Assembly: GCA_026708965.1 (NCBI GenBank)
Contig: JAPOTY010000027.1
Location: 1-64,000, forward strand
DNA from: Gammaproteobacteria bacterium
GTDB lineage: Bacteria; Pseudomonadota; Gammaproteobacteria; Steroidobacterales; Foliamicaceae
DNA length: 64,000 nucleotides
Direction: 5' to 3'
A program made the translations under genes and the position numbers. A model generated the notes under the pieces. The model was given only the letters and a program-made list of their open reading frames with translations, had not been told where the DNA came from and ran no database searches. Positions 10,287-19,716 of the stretch are shown in pieces; positions within the stretch are counted from its first letter, which is position 1, and each line of letters starts with the position of its first letter.

Positions 10287-11449
10287 GGCGTGTTTCCTTG
10301 CGTGCGTGCGGTGGCTGCTTGGGCGGCGGCCGAGGGTGCCGCCTTGGCGCTGTTTGCGGCTTCGGCCATGCCTGGCAGCGCGGGCGGCTCCATGAATGGC
10401 GGCTTGCGGCCCAGCGCTCCGAGAAAAGCCTCCAGCGCCTCCAGTTCGCCCCTGTCCAAACCCAGCGGACGGATCAGCGGCGATAAGCCGGGGGCGCCCG
10501 GGCGCGGACGGGCGGCAAACGCGATGCCTTGGTTATACATCCGCAGAATCCCTTTGAAGTCGGTGAACAGCCCGTTGTGCATCCACGGCCCAGTATGCCG
10601 GATATTGCGCAGCGAGGGGGTGCGGAACCTGCCGCGGTCCTCGGGGTTTCCGGTGATTTCGAATCTTCCGAGATCCTCGAACCGCCTTCCGTAATAGCTT
10701 AGCCCCGTGTGGTGGAACCCGCCGTCGGAGAAACGCGGGCCGCTATGGCAGTTCATGCAGCCGGCGCGGGTGCGGAACAGGTGCAAGCCTTCGATCTCCT
10801 TTTCGCTCAGGCGGGCGTATTCGCCCCGGGCGAAGCGGTCGAAGCGGCTTGGCGAGGAGACCAGCGAGCGGGCGAACGACGCGATGGCCTGCGCGATCCG
10901 CTGCCCGGAAACGTCCGGCGAGCCGAATGCGGCCTCGAACGCTTCAGGATAGCCGCCGACAGATTCAAGCCGCGCAACGATATCGGCGATATTCGCATTC
11001 ATTTCGTCGGGGCTTCGGATCGGTTGAAGCGCCAGGTCGAGCAGGCCTTCCGCGCGCCCGTCCCAGAACAGCCGCTCGAAATAGGCGGCGTTGAGGAGGG
11101 TCATCGCATTGCGCCGTCCGGCGCGCCGGCCGTGCCCCGCGGACACGCGCCTGCCGTCGCCCCAGCCCAGCTGCGGATCATGGCAACTGACGCATGCCAG
11201 TTGGCCGGAGCCCGAAAGCCGCGGATCGAAGAAAAGCAGCTTGCCCAGCGCTTCGCTTCCGGGCGTATGCCAAGCAATGGGCGGCAAGGGCTGCAGCGGG
11301 CCAATATCTTCGGCCTGCACGCCTGGATCGACGATAAAGGCAGGCCATTCAGCCGGCGGGCGGCGGTATTCGTCCGCCAGATCCCTTGGCTCTTGCGCCG
11401 TTGCGGAGTGCCCAACGAGCAGGCAAGCAATCAACGCCCTCATCGCCAT
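10283..11449 (-). CDS. Di-haem cytochrome c peroxidase / MauG family
   Basis: two CxxCH motifs (CVSCH, CMNCH), RNAMTLLNAAYFERLFWDGRA, RTPSLRNIRHTGPWMHNG; start inferred at signal peptide MAMRALIACLLVG. Confidence 0.88.
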   Translation of the reverse strand: MAMRALIACLLVGHSATAQEPRDLADEYRRPPAEWPAFIVDPGVQAEDIGPLQPLPPIAWHTPGSEALGKLLFFDPRLSGSGQLACVSCHDPQLGWGDGRRVSAGHGRRAGRRNAMTLLNAAYFERLFWDGRAEGLLDLALQPIRSPDEMNANIADIVARLESVGGYPEAFEAAFGSPDVSGQRIAQAIASFARSLVSSPSRFDRFARGEYARLSEKEIEGLHLFRTRAGCMNCHSGPRFSDGGFHHTGLSYYGRRFEDLGRFEITGNPEDRGRFRTPSLRNIRHTGPWMHNGLFTDFKGILRMYNQGIAFAARPRPGAPGLSPLIRPLGLDRGELEALEAFLGALGRKPPFMEPPALPGMAEAANSAKAAPSAAAQAATARTQGNTP

Positions 11450-11724
11450 GAGGCCCGCGCCGGGCAATCGCCCCGATCCTAGCCGTTCACGGATCTGCAG
11501 CCGCGGAAATTCGGGATAAGTTGCGAGCTTTTTTTCGCTAGAATGTTTGATCATTCTCGATCCGTATCGCGGGCGAATCAGCGCCATGAATCCCCAAACC
11601 TCGCTCTCGCCTTGCCAAAGTTTACCAAATCGTCCGGCATCATCGATGTCTCCGTTTTGCGCTACTGGACCGGATTCACGCAATTTATCGGCCGGACGGC
11701 GATTGAGGCGGTTTTGATTCGCTC

Positions 11725-12990
11725 ATGCATGTAGTGATTGTGGGATGCGGCGTGATCGGGGTTACGGCAGCCTGGTTTCTCGCTCGCGCGGGCGTATCTG
11801 TGACTGTTGTGGAGCGCCGCGAGGGGCCGGCGCTGGAAACCAGCTTCGCCAATGCAAGCATGCTCACGCCCAGCCTTTCTTCCCCCTGGAATTCCCCGGG
11901 CGTGTGGCTGAAGCTGCTGAAGCACCTGGGGCGCAAGGAGGCGGCGCTTCTGATCAGGGCGGCCGCGTTTCCTGGCCTGTTTGCCTGGGGATGCCGCTTT
12001 CTTCGCGACAGCAGCCCTGCGCGGCACCAATTAAATATGAAGAAGAACTTGAGGTTATGTAATTATTCTGTTGAAATAATGGAAGAAATAGATTCTTTTT
12101 GCTCCGTTGATTTTGATTCTGACCACTCTGGTATTATCGAGGTATGCCGCGACGAGGCGGCCATGCGCCGCGGTCGGGCGCGCAGCCGGTTTTTGGGGGC
12201 CGACGAAGTGCCGACAAAGGAACTCAGCCCAAGCGAGGTGGTGGAGCGCGAGCCGACGCTGGAGCCTATTGCGGGCGAACTCTCGGGCGGTTTCTATTTT
12301 CCGGCGGACCAGGTGGGGGATGCCTACAAGTTCAGTTGCGGGCTTGCTCAAATAGCTGCGGAGCAGGGCGCTGTGTTCCGCTACGGCGATGCGGCAAAGG
12401 GCCTGTTTTCGGCAGGTGGAAAGGTTGGCGGCGTGCGGCTGCGCAGCGGCGAGGAGATTGAGGCCGACAGCGTGGTTGTGGCGGCCGGCAGCTATACGCC
12501 GGCGCTGGTCCGGCCGCTAGGCGTGAGGGTTCCGGTTTGTCCGGCCAAGGGCTATTCGCTCACGGCGCCAATGCCGAAAGGTTTGCAACCCCTCGTTCAC
12601 GCGGTTCTGGACGACCGCTACAAGGCGGGCGTGGTGCCGCTTGGAGGGCGTATCCGGGTGGGCGGGACGGTGGAATTCACAGGATTCAACCAGGATCTTT
12701 CGCCCGAGCGGGTAGCTAATCTGCATACGCTTCTGGCCGCCGTGCTTCCTCGGCATGCGGGCCAGATCGCGCTTGGCGACGTTCAGCCTTGGTGCGGGCT
12801 AAGGCCGGCTTCTCCCGATGGCGTTCCCATCATTGGCCCCACTCCGGTTGAAGGGCTGCACCTGGCCACGGGTCATGGCCATCTCGGCTGGTCGATGGCG
12901 GCGGGCACCGGCAAGATGCTGGCGCAGCATCTAACCGGCGCCAAGCCCGATTTGCCGTTGAGCGATTACGCCTTGGCGAGGTTTGCGTGA
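11725..12990 (+). CDS. FAD-dependent D-amino-acid dehydrogenase (DadA-like)
   Basis: VVIVGCGVIGVTAAWFLARAGVSVTVVER dinucleotide fold; C-terminal LHLATGHGHLGWSMAAGTGKMLA. Confidence 0.88.
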   Translation: MHVVIVGCGVIGVTAAWFLARAGVSVTVVERREGPALETSFANASMLTPSLSSPWNSPGVWLKLLKHLGRKEAALLIRAAAFPGLFAWGCRFLRDSSPARHQLNMKKNLRLCNYSVEIMEEIDSFCSVDFDSDHSGIIEVCRDEAAMRRGRARSRFLGADEVPTKELSPSEVVEREPTLEPIAGELSGGFYFPADQVGDAYKFSCGLAQIAAEQGAVFRYGDAAKGLFSAGGKVGGVRLRSGEEIEADSVVVAAGSYTPALVRPLGVRVPVCPAKGYSLTAPMPKGLQPLVHAVLDDRYKAGVVPLGGRIRVGGTVEFTGFNQDLSPERVANLHTLLAAVLPRHAGQIALGDVQPWCGLRPASPDGVPIIGPTPVEGLHLATGHGHLGWSMAAGTGKMLAQHLTGAKPDLPLSDYALARFA

Positions 12991-13165
12991 TATTTTCGGC
13001 CCGCAGCCTAGACCGCCATCGCGATGGCGAGGCGAGCGTGGACCGGGCGGGCCCTCAAGATTCCTCGGCCCGAGGTTGGGCGTGGCCCGGCCCTGCTGGG
13101 CCGCGTTCGGCTTGGAAGCTGGACAAGCGGTCCATGCGGGGGATGAAGGGCCGGGGAGCCATGCG

Positions 13166-14140
13166 ATGACTGTTCATCAACCGCCCTCGCTCAGCGAGAT
13201 CCGCGCCTACCGGGAACAGGTTCGGGACCGCCTTGTGCGCACGCCGGTGCATGAATGGCGCGGCACGGAGATCCGGCGTCGCGCGCCCGATCTCAGAATA
13301 TCGATGAAGTTCGAGCTATTGCAGATGACCGGCACGTTCAAGGCCCGGGGCGCGCTGGCCTGGATGCGTTCCCTGCCGAAGGAGCAGATCCGCAAAGGCG
13401 TCACCGCGGTCAGCGCCGGCAATCACGCCATTGCCGTGTCCTGGGCGGCGCATGTCATGGGCGCCCCGGCCCATGTGGTGATTATTTCTCCGGCCAACCC
13501 GGCCCGGCTTGAACAGGCGCGCGCCTGGGGCGCAAAAGTGGAGTTGAGCGACAATGCCGAAGCCGCGTTTCAACGGGTTTCGAATATTGAGCGGGAGCAG
13601 GGAAAAGTCCTGGTGCATCCGTTCGAGGGCCATTCGATTGCCATCGGCACCGGCGCGCTGGCAATGGAATGGCTGGAGCAGGCCTCGGATATGGATGCGC
13701 TGGTGGTTCCGGTGGGCGGCGGCGGATTGGTTGCCGGGATCGCTGCGGCCGTCAAGCGCATTCGCCCGGAAATACGGGTTTTCGGAGCGGAACCGGTGCG
13801 CGCCGATTCGATGTTCCAGAGCCTCGCGCGCAATAAGCCGGCGCAGGCCCGGCGGCGGGATTCGATCGCCGACAGCCTAAGCGCGCCCAACGCGCGCGAG
13901 TACAGCTTTGCGCTGGCGCAGCGCTATATGGACGGCCTCGGCCAAGTGAGCGACGACGAGATCCGGGCGGCGATGCGGCTTATTTTGCGGGAGCTGAAGA
14001 TGATGGTGGAGCCCGCCTGCGCCACCGCCACGGCGGCCGCGCTGGGCCCATTGCGCGAGCGGTTGAGGAACAAGCATGTGGGTGTGCTGCTGTGCGGCTC
14101 CAATATCGACCTCGCCACCTTCAGCAGGCTGTTGAAATAA
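13166..14140 (+). CDS. PLP-dependent threonine/hydroxyaspartate/serine dehydratase-like
   Basis: MTGTFKARGALAWM (PLP-lysine motif), SAGNHAIAVSWAAH, VPVGGGGLVAGIAAAVK. Confidence 0.88.
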   Translation: MTVHQPPSLSEIRAYREQVRDRLVRTPVHEWRGTEIRRRAPDLRISMKFELLQMTGTFKARGALAWMRSLPKEQIRKGVTAVSAGNHAIAVSWAAHVMGAPAHVVIISPANPARLEQARAWGAKVELSDNAEAAFQRVSNIEREQGKVLVHPFEGHSIAIGTGALAMEWLEQASDMDALVVPVGGGGLVAGIAAAVKRIRPEIRVFGAEPVRADSMFQSLARNKPAQARRRDSIADSLSAPNAREYSFALAQRYMDGLGQVSDDEIRAAMRLILRELKMMVEPACATATAAALGPLRERLRNKHVGVLLCGSNIDLATFSRLLK

Positions 14141-14161
14141 CCCCGGGGCGGCGTCTGGCGA

Positions 14162-14680
14162 TCAGTAATTCAGCATCAGGGTGCGCGGTTGGCCGAATGC
14201 GGGCAGGCTGATCAGATGCAGCCGCCCGGGAGCGGGTCCTTCCAGATTCAAGGCGGCGGCGTCCCACTCGGCCAGCAGGGCGGAAGCCAGTTCGGCGCGG
14301 GCCACCACCACCACGACCTTGCCGCGGTGCTGCCTCGCCAGGCCGCGCGCGAAAGCGCCCGGATCCTCGATCAGAACGTCGCTGATCGGTTGCCCAAGCC
14401 GCTCGGACAGCAGGCGCACCGTTTCGCGCTGCGGTTCTCCGCCGGCGCTAAAGATGCCGGCCAGCATTTCCGGCGTCGCAAGCTCGCCCGCCAGGCGGCT
14501 CAAGGCCTCGGCCCTGGCCAGGCCGGCGGCGCTCAGCGAGGCCGAGTCTCCGGCTAGCCGCTCGGCGGCTGTCAATAGAAGCAAGGTGGTGCTGGCTTCG
14601 CTGTCCTGAAGCCGCCAAATGGCAGCGATCACGCCGGCCAGGAAAATGGCGGCGATCAGATTTCGGTATCGGACGCGCAT
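14162..14680 (-). CDS. Hypothetical protein with N-terminal membrane anchor
   Basis: 172-aa ORF, N-terminal TM LIAAIFLAGVIAAIW. Confidence 0.6.
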   Translation of the reverse strand: MRVRYRNLIAAIFLAGVIAAIWRLQDSEASTTLLLLTAAERLAGDSASLSAAGLARAEALSRLAGELATPEMLAGIFSAGGEPQRETVRLLSERLGQPISDVLIEDPGAFARGLARQHRGKVVVVVARAELASALLAEWDAAALNLEGPAPGRLHLISLPAFGQPRTLMLNY

Positions 14681-14784
14681 CAGCCGGAGCGCGGCGCAGC
14701 GGGGTTCATGGCTTCGATGGTACTACTGCTATCCGCGTAAAATAAAATTCGGTGCGATTGATTTGGCGCGAAAGATGAGGCGAG

Positions 14785-14985
14785 TTGGTCTTGGATTTGT
14801 TCTGGTCTTTGATGGAAAATGTCGGCGCCCTGCTGGCGGTGGCTTTTGTGCTGTTCAATCTGGCGGCTTGGCTGGCGCGCCGGTATCGGCAGAATCGCGA
14901 ACAGGAACGGTATGGCCACTATCCGCCAGCGGTCCGGGGCGGCCGTTTGAGTTACGAGGAGTACAAGAAGCAACGCGGAGGCTGA
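14785..14985 (+). CDS. Small single-TM hypothetical protein (TTG start)
   Basis: 66 aa, TM NVGALLAVAFVLFNLAAWLA followed by charged tail. Confidence 0.5.
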   Translation: MVLDLFWSLMENVGALLAVAFVLFNLAAWLARRYRQNREQERYGHYPPAVRGGRLSYEEYKKQRGG

Positions 14986-15071
14986 TCGGCGCATCTAATG
15001 GATAGAGGCTAAGGCTTCGCCCGTCCGCAGGTGATGCTATGCTTATTCAATGCCGTTCACTGGGCTGTGAA

Positions 15072-16088
15072 ATGAAACCCACCCATTGTTTGCTGAGTGT
15101 TTCCTTGGCGCTCTCCGCAGCGCTAATTTCTGGCGGTTGCAATACAACGGGCGGCGTTGCCTCGCCGTCGGGCGGCCCTCCGGTATCCATGCCGTCATCT
15201 GGCGAAAGTTCCGGTTCGTCCGGCGGTTCGTCCGGCTCTCCGAGCGCGTCGGCAGGTTCCCCTGGCGTTTCGGTGGGTTCAATGGGCGGTTCATCCGGCG
15301 GGTCGGTGGGTTCTCCGAGCGCGTCGGCAGGTTCCCCCAGCGTTTCGGTGGGTTCAATGGGCGGTTCGTCCGGCAGTTCGGTGGGTTCTCCAAGCGCGTC
15401 GGCAGGTTCCCCCAGCGTTTCGATGGGTTCAATGGGCGGTTCGTCCGGCAGTTCGGTGGGTTCTCCAAGCGCCAGGGTAGGCTCTCCCAGCGTTTCAGTA
15501 GGATCGTCGGGCAGTTCACGGGGATCTATGGGCGGCTCGATGGGCTCATCGGCCGGCGGATCAGGCACGGCGCGCGGCGGGAGCGGAGCTGGCGACCTCG
15601 AAGGCGTTTTGCGTGAATCCATGGAGGGCTACGACCGCGAAATCGCTGGTGAGCGCGGTGCCATGGCTTCGTCCGGACAGGGAGCCGCCAGCGGTTCCGG
15701 CGGCATGGGCGGCATGATGGGCGGAGCAAGCGGCTCAGGCGGGCCGATGGTCACGATTCCGAATGCCTCCGGCGGCGGAATCGGCGGCGCCGGTGAAAAT
15801 TCAGGCAATGCCCGCACGGACGGCAAATCAGCGGGTGATGGCGGTAGCGAGGCCGGCGGTGGCGAAAGTGGCGGCGGCGGAACCGGTCCGCAGGAGGGCG
15901 ATGGCGGCGCGGCGGATGCCCGGCCGGAGCCGAAGGTCGAGATTCCCGAGGATATCGCCGAAGTTGCCGGCAGCGGAGGCCAGGTGGCGCGGCAGATCCG
16001 CGAAGCGGCGGAGCAGGAAGAGGATCCGCGCATCCGCGAAGCGTTGTGGGAGGAGTACCGCAAGCATATGGGGCTGAAAGCAAAGTGA
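15072..16088 (+). CDS. Ser/Gly-rich repetitive lipoprotein
   Basis: lipobox-like ALISGGC; 25-aa tandem repeats; conserved-looking charged C-terminus. Confidence 0.75.
   Translation: MKPTHCLLSVSLALSAALISGGCNTTGGVASPSGGPPVSMPSSGESSGSSGGSSGSPSASAGSPGVSVGSMGGSSGGSVGSPSASAGSPSVSVGSMGGSSGSSVGSPSASAGSPSVSMGSMGGSSGSSVGSPSARVGSPSVSVGSSGSSRGSMGGSMGSSAGGSGTARGGSGAGDLEGVLRESMEGYDREIAGERGAMASSGQGAASGSGGMGGMMGGASGSGGPMVTIPNASGGGIGGAGENSGNARTDGKSAGDGGSEAGGGESGGGGTGPQEGDGGAADARPEPKVEIPEDIAEVAGSGGQVARQIREAAEQEEDPRIREALWEEYRKHMGLKAK
15234..15533 (+). repeat. Four 75-bp in-frame tandem repeats (GSPSASAGSPSVSVGSMGGSSGSSV)
   Basis: repeat starts at 15234, 15309, 15384, 15459; exact 75-bp period, last copy diverged. 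Confidence 0.92.
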
Positions 16089-17290
16089 GAAAAACCAACG
16101 CATTTTTCGGCATGCTGGCCTGCGTGGCCATGCTGGCGGCATGCACATCGTCGCGCGAGGTGCAGTATATCGAGGTGCCTCTGGCGCGGGCGGAAACCGA
16201 TATCGCGCAGGAGCAACTGCTGAGCGTGGGCATTCTGGTTTTTGACGCGGGAGTGCCCGAGGATGTCGGCGAGCAGGAACTCAACAACCGGTTCATCTTT
16301 CCGGATATCCGCCGCGCGGAAGCGCGCTACATGCCCTATCATCTCAAGAACACGCTGGAATCGACCGGATTCTGGGGCGCCGTCAGCGTGCTGCCCGATT
16401 TCAGTCCCGTGACGGATATTCATATCGCCGCGCGGATCGACCATTCCGACGGCTATAGCGCGAAACTGCGCGTGGGCGCTTGGGACGCTTCCGGTCGCGA
16501 ATGGTTCGAGAAAAAGTATGAGATGGAGGTGGCCGAACAAGCTTATGTCCGCAATACCGGACCTGGCCAGGATCCGTATCAGAAAATCTACAACGAGATC
16601 GCGAACGATCTTCTCAAGGCCCGGGGCCAACTCAGCGATCGCGAGCTGCGGCGAATCCGCGATGTGAGCGATTTGCGCTACGGCCTCAGCTTGGTCCCGC
16701 AGGCTTTCGAGGGTTACTTGGAGCAGGACGGGGACGGGCGCTACCAAGTCAGGCGCCTGCCGGCCTCCGGCGAACCCATGGTCGCTCGGATGCGCGAGGT
16801 CCGGGAGCGGGAATACGCGCTGATCGATGCCGTCAACGAGCACTACGCCAACCTTTACTACGGGCTGAATCAAACCTATACGGACTGGCGGCGCATGGCC
16901 CGTGAAGGCCGCATGAGCTACGAGGAAATGCGCCGGTCGGCCAATACGCGCATGTTGCTGGGGGTGCTCAGCATACTGGGCGCCATTGCCTACGAGGCCA
17001 GCGGCGGCGATAACATGGGTGTAACGACCACTGCCGTTCAGGGCGGCTTTATGGGGATCCAGAGCGGCCTGAGCCGCCGCGAGGAAGCCCGCTTGCACGC
17101 CGAGGCGCTGCGCGAGGCGGGCGAGTCGTTCGAGTCCGAAGCCGAGCCGGTGGTGGTGGAGCTGGAAGGCCAGACCCGGCGGTTGACCGGGTCCGCCGAG
17201 GAGCGGTTTCGTGAATGGCGGCGCCTTTTGCAGGAAATCTACAGCCGTCAAACCGGCGCCTTGGACATGCCGGGCCTTGGGGAGCAATAG
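16085..17290 (+). CDS. Hypothetical lipoprotein
   Basis: GTG start overlaps upstream stop; lipobox CVAMLAAC; 402 codons. Confidence 0.7.
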   Translation: MRKTNAFFGMLACVAMLAACTSSREVQYIEVPLARAETDIAQEQLLSVGILVFDAGVPEDVGEQELNNRFIFPDIRRAEARYMPYHLKNTLESTGFWGAVSVLPDFSPVTDIHIAARIDHSDGYSAKLRVGAWDASGREWFEKKYEMEVAEQAYVRNTGPGQDPYQKIYNEIANDLLKARGQLSDRELRRIRDVSDLRYGLSLVPQAFEGYLEQDGDGRYQVRRLPASGEPMVARMREVREREYALIDAVNEHYANLYYGLNQTYTDWRRMAREGRMSYEEMRRSANTRMLLGVLSILGAIAYEASGGDNMGVTTTAVQGGFMGIQSGLSRREEARLHAEALREAGESFESEAEPVVVELEGQTRRLTGSAEERFREWRRLLQEIYSRQTGALDMPGLGEQ

Positions 17291-17365
17291 CGAACGGGGA
17301 CCTCAAGCCCTTATTGAGCCCTTAACAGGGACAGGATGCCCTCCCTTCTTGCGGTCCCTTCCGCC

Positions 17366-19675
17366 ATGACGAACCGAAAACAAGGAGAACTGCTGGCATC
17401 GCGCTACCGTCTGGTTCGCGAGCTGGGCGCCGGCGGGTCCAGTGAGGTTTGGCTTGCCGAGGATGTAGCCGCAGGCGCGCAGCTGGCGGTGAAGGTGCTC
17501 GCCGATGACCACGCCCGGCATCCGGCTTTGCTCGATCGCTTCCGCCGCGAATTTGATCTGGCGCAGTCCTTGGTTCACCCGGGCATCGCCCGCCCGATTG
17601 AGTTTCACTCGGAAGGCGACTGCCATTTCTTCACCATGCCCGCCTTTCCGGGCGGCTCTATCGGCGAATCGCCGAACAGGCCATGGAGCGAAAGCCTGCG
17701 GCGGCTTCTGCCGGTTTGCGACGCGCTGGCGCACGCGCATCGCAAGGGAGTGGTCCATGGCGATCTCAAACCGCGGAATATCCTGCTGGACGAATCCGGC
17801 GCTGCCCGGCTCACCGATTTCGGCGCCGCCCGGCTGACAGATGCCGAGCCGGACGGGCGTATCCGGCGAGCGGGCGGTTCGCTGGCCTATATGAGCCCGC
17901 AGCAGTGCGCGGGCGAACCTGCCCAAGCCAGCGACGATATCTATGCGCTGGGCTGCGTTGCCTACGAGTTGCTGTGCGGTTTTCCGCCCCATGCGCCGGA
18001 TATTAGCGAGGAGCGCATTCGCGCCGGGGCACCCGTTGAACCTGCGGCGCCCGAGGGGCTGCCGCCGCTTCCGGAGGCCTTGGCGGAACTCGTGGCGGCG
18101 ATGCTATCGCGCGACAAGGCGCGCCGGCCTGTAACGGCGCAGGCGGTAAGGGCTGGTTTCGAGGAGATCCTGACGGAATCCGCGGCGGAGGAAGGGCCGG
18201 CCCAAGCGTCTGCGATTGTCGCGCGCGCCCGCGCCGCCGACCGTTCGCCGTCGCCCGCGCGGCACAGGCGCCCGGGGGTTCCGGTCTGGCTGGCGTATGC
18301 GCTAGGCGGCCTGCTGCTGGTTGCCGCAGCGGTTTTGTTCCTGGTTTTGCCTCGAATGGTTGAGGAGCGCGCGGAGAGCCGGCCGGTTGCCGAGCGCATT
18401 GTTCGGGAGCCGGAGGAGGCGCCTCGCCCGGACATGCAACTGGTGCGGATGCAGCGGGACGCAGCGGATGAGGCGATGGGCGGAATGCTGCAGGATCGCA
18501 ACTACTTGGCCTCGCTGCGGCCGTCGCTGTGGTCGGGCGGCCTCTGGGAGTGGGCGCTCGAGGAGGAGCGGAAGGGCGACGATGCCTATCGGCGGCGCGA
18601 GTATCCGCAAGCGCGAGCCGCGTACGGCAAGGCCGGGGACATGCTGCGCGAACTGCGCGGCCAGGCGCCGGAGATCGGCCGCAACGCCTTGGAGGCAGCG
18701 TTGGAGGCGATCGAGTCGGGCGCTCAGGCTGGCGCAATGGCGGAGCTTGAGAAGGCCCGCATACTGCTGGGGGAAACCGATCCCGAGGTCCAATCGGCGC
18801 GCGCCCGGGCCGCTAGGCTTCCTGAAATCATGCAAGCGGTGGCTGCGGCCCGGGCCGCCAAGCGGGAAGGCAGCCTTGAAGAGCGGCGCGCCGCTTGGCG
18901 CGCCGTGCTGGATATTGATCCCGGGCGCACCTCGGCGCGCTCAGCGCTGGCTGAGGTGAATGCCGCCATCGAACGACGGCTTTTTGTCTCACGCATGTCG
19001 CGCGGCCATGCGGCCTTGGCGGAGGGGGACGTGGCGGTTGCCCGCGCCGCTTTCGAGGCGGCGCTGAAACAGCGCCCTGACGATCCGGTGCCAGCCGAGG
19101 CGCTGGCGGCGCTGGAGCTGGAGGAGCGTGGCCAGCGCCTAGCCCAATTGCAGGCGGCGGCTATGGCTGGCAAGTTTTCGGAAGATTGGCGCAAGGCTGC
19201 GGACAGCTACCGAGCAATGCTGGTGATCGATTCAAATATCGTCGCCGCGCAACGGGGGCTGGCTGAGGCGCAGCGTCGGGCGGGCCTCGATGACGCGCTG
19301 GAAAGCACCATTGCCAACAGCCGCGGGCTGAATCGAGACGATGCCTGGCAGCAGGGCCGAAGCCTGCTCGACGAGGCGGCCGGCATTGCGGCTCCGGGGC
19401 CGCGGCTGAGCGGTCAGATTGAGCGGCTGGACCAGACCCTGCGGGTGGCCGCCACGCCGGCTCCGGTGCAGCTGCGCTCCGATGGCTTCACCGAGGTCAC
19501 CATTTACCATGTCGGCCGCCTGGGGAGCTTCGCCAACCGCGTCCTTCAGCTCCGGCCCGGCGCCTATACGGCCGTGGGCACACGCAACGGCTATCGCGAT
19601 GTGCGCCGCGAGTTTGTCGTTGCGCCCGAAGGGCTTTCCGAACCTCTGGTGCTGATCTGCACCGAACCGGTCTGA
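17366..19675 (+). CDS. Membrane Ser/Thr protein kinase with extracytoplasmic repeat region
   Basis: GAGGSSEVWLAED, LAVKVL, HGDLKPRNILLDE, DFGAARLTD, YMSPQQ; TM WLAYALGGLLLVAAAVLFLVLP; helical repeats downstream. Confidence 0.93.
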   Translation: MTNRKQGELLASRYRLVRELGAGGSSEVWLAEDVAAGAQLAVKVLADDHARHPALLDRFRREFDLAQSLVHPGIARPIEFHSEGDCHFFTMPAFPGGSIGESPNRPWSESLRRLLPVCDALAHAHRKGVVHGDLKPRNILLDESGAARLTDFGAARLTDAEPDGRIRRAGGSLAYMSPQQCAGEPAQASDDIYALGCVAYELLCGFPPHAPDISEERIRAGAPVEPAAPEGLPPLPEALAELVAAMLSRDKARRPVTAQAVRAGFEEILTESAAEEGPAQASAIVARARAADRSPSPARHRRPGVPVWLAYALGGLLLVAAAVLFLVLPRMVEERAESRPVAERIVREPEEAPRPDMQLVRMQRDAADEAMGGMLQDRNYLASLRPSLWSGGLWEWALEEERKGDDAYRRREYPQARAAYGKAGDMLRELRGQAPEIGRNALEAALEAIESGAQAGAMAELEKARILLGETDPEVQSARARAARLPEIMQAVAAARAAKREGSLEERRAAWRAVLDIDPGRTSARSALAEVNAAIERRLFVSRMSRGHAALAEGDVAVARAAFEAALKQRPDDPVPAEALAALELEERGQRLAQLQAAAMAGKFSEDWRKAADSYRAMLVIDSNIVAAQRGLAEAQRRAGLDDALESTIANSRGLNRDDAWQQGRSLLDEAAGIAAPGPRLSGQIERLDQTLRVAATPAPVQLRSDGFTEVTIYHVGRLGSFANRVLQLRPGAYTAVGTRNGYRDVRREFVVAPEGLSEPLVLICTEPV

Positions 19676-19716
19676 TGACCGGCTTCTTCTGCCCGATGGC
19701 CGGTTGAGGCCGAGGC

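Noticed and set aside
12983-13165. N-terminal 61-residue extension of the dehydratase ORF
   Set aside because: No similarity to dehydratases; ATG at 13166 gives the usual N-terminus.
15234-15533. CRISPR-like array
   Set aside because: Repeats are contiguous, in frame and without unique spacers; a coding minisatellite.
15043-15622. Proline-rich repeat ORFs on the minus strand
   Set aside because: Produced by the antisense of the Ser/Gly 75-bp tandem repeat.
15629-17287. 552-aa minus-strand ORF
   Set aside because: Antisense to two well-supported plus-strand lipoprotein genes; low-complexity shadow frame typical of GC-rich DNA.
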